DNA from: Nitrosopumilaceae archaeon
GTDB taxonomy: Archaea > Thermoproteota > Nitrososphaeria > Nitrososphaerales > Nitrosopumilaceae
NCBI GenBank assembly: GCA_007571225.1
Contig: RKRU01000034.1
Coordinates: 1-11,209 of the forward strand
Direction: 5' to 3'
Length of the DNA: 11,209 bases
Shown here: piece after piece, positions 6,473 through 11,209 of the stretch
Layout: each line of letters opens with the position of its first letter
How positions within the stretch are numbered: position 1 is the first letter of the stretch
Program-made: the position numbers and the translations under genes
The notes under the pieces: model-generated
Databases searched by the model: none
Told to the model about the DNA's origin: nothing
The model's input: only the letters and a program-made list of their open reading frames with translations

Positions 6473-6724
6473 CATGCCAGATACCACACCCCACGCCCCC
6501 ACAAGGGCCCCGCCTGTAAGCATGGCAGTTCCGATGTAAAACTCCACCACCAAGCGCTCATAGACCTGCATAGTGGCAGAAGACACGACATGTCCGTCCA
6601 TCTCCTCGATATATCTGATCTGTGGATAGTCAAATGCGACTATCAGACCGCCCAGCACCATGCAAACTATGCAAGCCAGCAGTGCTGTCGTTGTTGTTGT
6701 TGTACCAGTACCAAGCAGCTGCAC
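6449..6724 (-). CDS. Small two-helix membrane protein
   Basis: 91 aa from GTG 6724. A Thr run (residues 8-13, coded by an ACA-repeat tract at about 6687-6702) precedes the first hydrophobic helix (about 13-31). A polar loop of about 27 residues (DYPQIRYIEEMDGHVVSSAT) and a Gly/Ala-rich second helix (about 58-83) follow, ending in the basic tail LKKRTVQ. The start is supported by an A/T-rich TATA-like box (AATTAAATTT) 26 nt upstream. This gene and pheT converge and share 24 nt at their 3' ends. A microsatellite begins only about 8 nt beyond the promoter box. No family is recognised; the topology suggests a small integral membrane protein of unknown role. Confidence 0.72.
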   Translation of the reverse strand: MQLLGTGTTTTTTALLACIVCMVLGGLIVAFDYPQIRYIEEMDGHVVSSATMQVYERLVVEFYIGTAMLTGGALVGAWGVVSGMLKKRTVQ

Positions 6725-6742
6725 AGATCCTTGTGCACCGTA

Positions 6743-6754
6743 TGAAATTTAATT
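6743..6754 (-). promoter_or_regulatory. TATA-like box of the two-helix membrane protein gene
   Basis: The minus strand reads GAATTAAATTTC, centred about 25 nt before the GTG at 6724. The recognition-element side of the box abuts the microsatellite that starts at 6763. Confidence 0.6.
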
Positions 6755-6762
6755 CTAGTGCA

Positions 6763-6956
6763 CCATCGCCATCGCCATCGCCATCGCCATTACCATTACC
6801 ATTACCATTACCATTACCATTACCAACACCACACCACCACCACCACCACCACATCACTACTACTACTATTACCACATCACACCACATCATCATCACCACC
6901 ACATCATCATCACCACCACAACATCATCACCACCACCACATCATCATCACCACCCA
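6763..6956. repeat. Compound microsatellite (hexanucleotide then triplet repeats)
   Basis: On the + strand: four CCATCG units (6763-6786), six CCATTA units (6787-6822), one CCAACA, a CAC/CCA triplet run (about 6829-6853), a CTA run (about 6857-6868), then mixed CAT/CAC triplets to about 6956. From 6787 to 6959 there is no G on the + strand (173 nt). His-rich frames read through it are a by-product of the repeat. Such long compound tracts are rare in prokaryotes. Confidence 0.93.
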
Positions 6957-7239
6957 TACGGCCGGGCACTACAGTGTTCCAGTTTTTGATTTTTCAACAG
7001 ATTTGCCACTACGCATAAACCACCATCCATACGGCCGGGCACTACAGTGTTCCAGACCGGCAGAAGGTGCTGTGGCATGGCGGGGTTATCTTATTGCCGC
7101 ACCAACACGTATCGAGACACCAGACTGCCCCCGGCAGAAGGTGCTACAGCATGGCGGGGTTATCTTATCCGAAGATGGAAAATTATCTGCGAAACATCAT
7201 GCCGACAGAGGATGCTACGGCATATCAGGGTTCTATTTA
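6954..7239. repeat. Diverged tandem units, period about 73 bp, each with a small hairpin
   Basis: A 29-bp block (CCATACGGCCGGGCACTACA onward) occurs identically at 6954-6982 and 7027-7055. A 38-bp block starting CCGGCAGAAGGTGCT occurs at 7057-7094 and 7131-7168 (35/38 identical), with a weaker copy at 7202-7238. Hairpin centres lie near 6971, 7044, 7072, 7146 and 7217, so most spacings are 71-74 bp. Periods not divisible by three move the repeat between frames, arguing against coding. The next 137 bases to the smc stop hold nothing I can assign. Confidence 0.85.
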
Positions 7240-7376
7240 CAAGCCACACACCCTGCCCGGCCTCCACACCAGAGCCGACTGCTGTACATCGAACATGACA
7301 GTCGTAAAAAGATGGCATACATCATGTGTACATATACAATCTCCCCTCCCACACACATACTCACCCGGCGTGATGC

Positions 7377-10300
7377 TCATGCCATAATGCTTTCAGGCGG
7401 CGATACAGCCTTTGGCCTCTTCCTGTCCCGGTAATTAATTACATGGGAGACACCCCCACGTGGGAATACGCCGTACTTCAAGTCCGCCTTTTCCACAACC
7501 GTATCCTTCAGTGAGACCACTATGAACTGGCTGTTGTGAGAGCATTCCTTTAGTATGCTAGAGAGTTGTTCGGCGTTGAGCGCGTCAAGATGGGCATCCA
7601 GCTCGTCGAAGAGGTAGAACGGTGACGGCTGCAGTCGCTGTAGTGCAAGAACAAATACCACCGCGGCCAGCGTCTTCTCCCCCCCGCTGATTGATGCGGA
7701 CTCCTGCTTGGGTTTGTCCTTGAATTGTACCAGATACGAGATTCCGGACTTGAATATGTTGTTCTCGTCTTGCAGTTCAAGCCAGGCCTCCCCCCCAGTC
7801 ATCTTGAATATTCTGCGAATCTCTCTGTCTATCTGTACAAAGGCATCCAGAAACGTCTGGCGTTTTTCCTCCTCAATCGAGTTGATGAAGTTCACAATAG
7901 AGTTTCTCTCGTCCTCCAGTGAGTTTCTACGGGACGATATCTTCCTATACCCATCAGTAATCTCCACATACTTTCTGTGCGCCCCATAGTTGAGCTCCGA
8001 AGAGATATCCGAATGCTCGGCCGTCAGCTCCGCAATTATAGATGTCGTATCCATTACAATTGCTGCATCTACAGGCCTCAGTCCTTCTGCACTCTTTTTT
8101 AGTTCCTCCATTGTGGCTGCATGTGCTGCCAGTTCGCGCCCGATCGCATCAGACTTACGTTCTAGCGAATGAAGAGTCGCCTTCAAGGTTTCCCTCTCCG
8201 AGCCGAGTCTTCCAAGTTTTCGATCATACTCTTTTACATCACCTATCGAGGTACCCGAATTGGCTATCAGCTGCTGTTCCTCATTCCTCAGACGGGTCAG
8301 GTTGTCAGACTCGGCGGCTTTGGTCTCTGTTGCCTTGCGGATGTTCTCCTCAAGAGTCGGCCTCTCGGTCCTGTACGATTCCATGTCGGCCGTATTGCTC
8401 TTATTCGCAGAGATGAGGGTATTTTGGGTCTTTCTCAGCCCGCCCAGTTCCGTCGATATACGGGTATACCGCGTGGACGCATCCGTATTTTTTGTTTCAA
8501 GCACACCCTGTGCGGTGCTGATCTCAGTGAGTCGTTCTGCCAGCAGGGCCTGCTTGTCAGCAGGCACGTACTCTTGTTCGGCAAGGCGTATGCGGTTGTC
8601 TAGCAGCCTCCCTTCTGACTCCTGTCCGTCAATTGCGGATTTTATGGACTCGATCTCAGAGTCTGCCCCCGATATCCTCTGCTGCAACTGTCCCCTCAGA
8701 TCCCTTGCAGAACCTAGTCTGGACGACAGGTGCTGGTAGGTTGCCTCGGCCTTTACATGACGCGCCGCTAGGCCGGAGACTTTTTCGGAGTGGTGCCTTA
8801 TCTTTTCATTGCATTGTTCAATCTGTTTTCTACTGTTCTTCTGATAACTCCGAGCAAGTCTTATGAGGCCGGAGAGCTCGTCTACGTCGCTGCTCATGGA
8901 GATCAGTCTCGTCAGTCTCGATATGCGAGAGTTTATGTCGATTGTAATGGGCCCTCCCCGAGCCTCAAAGTACTCTCCGGACATCGTAACCGCATTGTAT
9001 CCTAACTTGGACGCAGCAGCTGCAGATTTGCTGCTCCCCGCAAGTATTATGCCCCCAAAGAGGAATATCTGAAGTTGGGCATATTTCGGATCACATCGGA
9101 TGTGATCTGCAAGTATTCCCAGATACTCGCCTGATTCTAGGCCTTGTGGTGGAGTAGGCAGCTGCTGCGTGTACCTCGTCTTAAGGTGGCCTACTACATC
9201 AAGTGAGATTATCTTGAACTTTGGCAGTCCGCGGAGTCTGGCCGCCTCTGCAATCCCAAGCAGTGTTGCAAAATCTCTGACGACTAGGGCCTTTATCCAG
9301 TCTGAGCTTGCGGCCAGTACAGGCCTCTCATAGGCATCGTCCCATGCAAACATCTCGTATACCGTACCCACTATTCCCAGTGCGGCCGCATTCTCCCTGA
9401 GTTTGGCAACGGTATAATCCTCATGCATGAACTCCTTTACGGTATTGAGCTTGGACTTGTGCTTGGTCACCGCTTCAGTCGACTTTTCAAGGATCAACGA
9501 CAGCTTACCAAGATTGTCCAAGCGTGTTGCATTATCCCCCTCCAGTTCGATACATCTAGTCTTCAATGCAGACATACGGGTATCGAGATTCTTCATAAGT
9601 GTACACAATTGGCGCTCTATAGACTCTAGATGTCCTATCGACTGCTTCACATTAGCAAGTTTTGCAGAGGATGCTCCTACCCTTTCCAAAGCGCCACTCA
9701 GATCCTGCTTACTCTTCAACAGACGACCTGTCAGCTCGAGCCTCTTGGCAGTGAGGCTCTTTATGGTCTTGTCCGTCTCGGTATTTTTTGTCACTATGCC
9801 TGCCTGCTCATCTAGAATGGCGCGCCTCTCAGAGTCAGCCTGTTGGCGCTCAGCTTTTATCTCCTGCAAGTTCCTATCTGCCTCGTCACGCTGTTCCTCC
9901 ATCTCCCTGATCTGCACATCGAGATGGTTCAGTGAGTTGGTGTTGCCCTTTATCTCCCCGTCGAGCTGTTCTAGTTTGGAGGTTATCTCTTTTAATTTTA
10001 TGGTTGATAAGGATAACGTACTTTCCGCGTCATCGAACCTCTGTCGGGATTGGCTAATCTGGGCATCAAGACTGGATTTGGCCTGCGCGTATGTGTTGGC
10101 CGCATTCAGACTTTCGTTCTTTGCAGCATTAATCTTGTTATATTCTTTATTTATTCTGGCGATCTCGCTGTTCAGTTTAGCAGCCTGTTCTTGCAGGCCG
10201 TCCATCTCCTCCCCCTTCTTCTTGTGTGTGTCAGTCAGACTGCGAAGCTGATTGGCCGCCTCGATTGCACTGTACCGCTGGAGGGACCGCTCTATAAGCT

Positions 10301-10982
10301 TGAACCGTTGGGCCAGATTTCTCTCCTCGTCGAGGTTATCTATCTGCTCTTTGATCTCGTTCATTTTAATGGACACCTTGTCGAGTTGTATGTCAGCAGA
10401 CTGAAGCTCGGCCATGGCGTCCTCCTTGCGCTCATCAAAGGTGGATATTCCTATCAGGTCCTCTATAGACCTGCGCCTTTCATCTGCGGTATATTCAGAG
10501 ATTTTTGTGACCGTTCCCTGCTGGACCGTATTGAGATGTCCGTGTCCGGCGCGCGCCACATCTAGAATATCTAGTATGTACTTGCGGTTGGTCTTCTTCT
10601 TGTTTAGATAGTACGTGTTATCACCGCTCTCGTCCAGCTCCCGCGTTATCGTTACGGTATCTGACGCCACGGGAATCTTGCGATCCGTGTTGTCAAAGTG
10701 GATGCTACTTTTGGCCGTGCGGGGCCTGCCGCGTGGCCTGCTTGCGCCGCCATTGCCATGCGAGTCGTCGTCTATGTCGTGTATGAGATCGCGCAGCGTC
10801 GCACGTCCCATTATTCTTGAGCGGTTTTCACCGGTTGCAAAGATTATCGCATTTAGTATGTTGCTCTTTCCAGAACCGTTCGGTCCCGAAAGCGAGATCA
10901 TGCCAGGTTCAAAGTTGATTGCCGTGTTTCGGAATCCAAACGACTTGAAACCGGAGATCTCCACTTTTTTTATGTGTACCAT
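7377..10982 (-). CDS. smc: Chromosome segregation ATPase SMC
   Basis: A 1201-aa long coiled-coil ATPase that shapes and segregates the chromosome; the family usually has about 1150-1200 aa. The N-terminal head begins MVHIKKVEISGFKSF, with Walker A GPNGSGKSN (33-41) and a Q-loop/helix region HLNTVQQGTVTKI (149-161) before ERRRSIEDLIGIS. Two long coiled coils (about 185-525 and 690-1050) flank a hinge (about 530-685; LGIVGTVYEMF, LVVRDFATLLG, GEYFEARGG). The C-terminal head has signature SISGGEKTLA (1097-1106) and Walker B/D-loop FYLFDELDAHLDALN (1122-1136). The start at 10982 is chosen because the family begins there and A/T-rich promoter sequence lies 25-34 nt upstream; an in-frame ATG at 11042 would put that promoter inside the gene. 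Oddity: a head loop (about 70-92) carries RPRGRPR, an AT-hook-like motif. No scpA gene follows within the window. Confidence 0.95.
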   Translation of the reverse strand: MVHIKKVEISGFKSFGFRNTAINFEPGMISLSGPNGSGKSNILNAIIFATGENRSRIMGRATLRDLIHDIDDDSHGNGGASRPRGRPRTAKSSIHFDNTDRKIPVASDTVTITRELDESGDNTYYLNKKKTNRKYILDILDVARAGHGHLNTVQQGTVTKISEYTADERRRSIEDLIGISTFDERKEDAMAELQSADIQLDKVSIKMNEIKEQIDNLDEERNLAQRFKLIERSLQRYSAIEAANQLRSLTDTHKKKGEEMDGLQEQAAKLNSEIARINKEYNKINAAKNESLNAANTYAQAKSSLDAQISQSRQRFDDAESTLSLSTIKLKEITSKLEQLDGEIKGNTNSLNHLDVQIREMEEQRDEADRNLQEIKAERQQADSERRAILDEQAGIVTKNTETDKTIKSLTAKRLELTGRLLKSKQDLSGALERVGASSAKLANVKQSIGHLESIERQLCTLMKNLDTRMSALKTRCIELEGDNATRLDNLGKLSLILEKSTEAVTKHKSKLNTVKEFMHEDYTVAKLRENAAALGIVGTVYEMFAWDDAYERPVLAASSDWIKALVVRDFATLLGIAEAARLRGLPKFKIISLDVVGHLKTRYTQQLPTPPQGLESGEYLGILADHIRCDPKYAQLQIFLFGGIILAGSSKSAAAASKLGYNAVTMSGEYFEARGGPITIDINSRISRLTRLISMSSDVDELSGLIRLARSYQKNSRKQIEQCNEKIRHHSEKVSGLAARHVKAEATYQHLSSRLGSARDLRGQLQQRISGADSEIESIKSAIDGQESEGRLLDNRIRLAEQEYVPADKQALLAERLTEISTAQGVLETKNTDASTRYTRISTELGGLRKTQNTLISANKSNTADMESYRTERPTLEENIRKATETKAAESDNLTRLRNEEQQLIANSGTSIGDVKEYDRKLGRLGSERETLKATLHSLERKSDAIGRELAAHAATMEELKKSAEGLRPVDAAIVMDTTSIIAELTAEHSDISSELNYGAHRKYVEITDGYRKISSRRNSLEDERNSIVNFINSIEEEKRQTFLDAFVQIDREIRRIFKMTGGEAWLELQDENNIFKSGISYLVQFKDKPKQESASISGGEKTLAAVVFVLALQRLQPSPFYLFDELDAHLDALNAEQLSSILKECSHNSQFIVVSLKDTVVEKADLKYGVFPRGGVSHVINYRDRKRPKAVSPPESIMA

Positions 10983-11006
10983 CCTACCCAGTACAAAAAA
11001 GCATCT

Positions 11007-11016
11007 GAAATAAATA
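11007..11016 (-). promoter_or_regulatory. TATA-like box of smc
   Basis: The minus strand reads TCTATTTATTTCAG, with TATTTATTTC centred about 29 nt before ATG 10982. It predicts a transcript with no leader or a few nt of leader. Thirty bases further upstream lies the palindrome array at 11046-11099. Confidence 0.45.
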
Positions 11017-11019
11017 GAC

Positions 11020-11151
11020 TTATTGGACTGTATCAGACGCATTAGATGTCATGTACATGTTGGGTGCCATGTACATGTTGGGTGCCATGTACATGTTGGA
11101 GGTCATTTGCAGGTATGACTTCACCTGCCCCGCACAGTACAAAAAGTCCAT
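11020..11151 (-). CDS. Doubtful 43-aa frame containing NMYMAP repeats
   Basis: A minus-strand frame starts MDFLYCAGQVKSYLQMTS, then repeats N-M-Y-M-A-P across the 18-bp repeats, and ends TSNASDTVQ before TAA at 11020-11022. An in-frame TAG lies upstream and no TATA-like box is seen at the local spacing. A + strand frame from 11046 to the window edge is also open because the 18-bp unit is a multiple of three. The repeat may be regulatory rather than coding. Confidence 0.2.
   Translation of the reverse strand: MDFLYCAGQVKSYLQMTSNMYMAPNMYMAPNMYMTSNASDTVQ
11046..11099. repeat. Three 18-bp tandem repeats with a perfect palindrome, upstream of smc
   Basis: GTGCCATGTACATGTTGG occurs at 11064-11081 and 11082-11099, and with two changes at 11046-11063. 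Each unit holds the 10-bp palindrome CATGTACATG, so three copies recur every 18 bp. The array sits 64-117 bp upstream of the smc start, outside its TATA-like box. Phased palindromes suggest a protein-binding array, though coding is not excluded. Confidence 0.9.
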
Positions 11152-11209
11152 GGCTCCACGCACACCGCACCCTACAAGAGGTTGCCCTCCTCTACGGCAC
11201 TAGAGTTCG

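Noticed and set aside
6630..6902. Minus-strand 90-aa frame with Gly-Asn/Gly-Asp and Met/Val/Trp runs
   Set aside because: Same microsatellite read in another frame; it overlaps the better supported gene at 6449-6724.
6954..7239. CRISPR-like array
   Set aside because: Units are few and diverged, are not separated by unique spacers of constant length, and have no cas genes nearby.
6622..7434. Long + strand frame rich in Pro and His runs
   Set aside because: It is produced by reading the microsatellite. It overlaps the promoter and start of the minus-strand membrane gene, and other frames through the tract are equally open.
9427..10251. Long + strand Ser/Leu-rich frame opposite smc
   Set aside because: Antisense shadow of the smc coiled-coil coding sequence; the SMC frame is unambiguous.
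10983..11042. 20-codon N-terminal extension of smc starting at ATG 11042
   Set aside because: SMC proteins begin at the M-x-x-I-K-K-V-E-I segment, and the extension covers the A/T-rich promoter box.

Overview
The window looks like chromosomal DNA of a thaumarchaeon (Nitrososphaerota), probably a marine or host-associated relative of Cenarchaeum/Nitrosopumilus. The evidence is an archaeal-type pheS-pheT pair, a full-length SMC, and secreted proteins of beta-sandwich (FxLYD-like) modules ending in a G-x-Y-x-V-E-x-F-x-W strand. TATA-like boxes also recur about 26-30 nt before start codons, the spacing expected for leaderless archaeal mRNAs. The lineage is inferred from protein character, not from a database match.

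Layout. 1-278 (-): 5' part of a secreted-protein gene, frameshifted in an 11-base G run just after the signal peptide. 279-942: intergenic, holding a 356-bp segment bounded by a perfect 22-bp inverted repeat, with a nested perfect 16-bp inverted repeat. 943-2103 (-): signal-peptide or membrane-anchored extracellular protein with two FxLYD-like modules. 2104-3275: mostly non-coding, with one convincing 33-aa membrane protein (2563-2664, -), two doubtful small reading frames described separately and a third mentioned in the intergenic entry. 3276-6472 (+): pheS and pheT overlapping by 10 nt, together encoding phenylalanyl-tRNA synthetase. 6449-6724 (-): small two-helix membrane protein converging on pheT and overlapping its 3' end. 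6725-7376: striking intergenic region with a microsatellite (CCATCG, CCATTA, then CAC/CAT triplets; 173 nt without a G on the + strand) followed by diverged ~73-bp tandem units that each carry a small hairpin. 7377-10982 (-): smc. 11046-11099: three 18-bp repeats centred on the palindrome CATGTACATG, just upstream of smc.

How it fits together. The housekeeping part (PheST for translation, SMC for chromosome organisation) is ordinary in function. The intergenic spaces and the two cell-surface genes are unusual for their repeats: a poly-G tract inside a coding region, a hexanucleotide tract abutting a promoter, an inverted-repeat-bounded segment and a palindrome array. Together they suggest repeat-driven variation, or short non-autonomous elements, around surface-protein genes in an archaeon. 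No complete CRISPR, toxin-antitoxin, transposase or defence system is visible.
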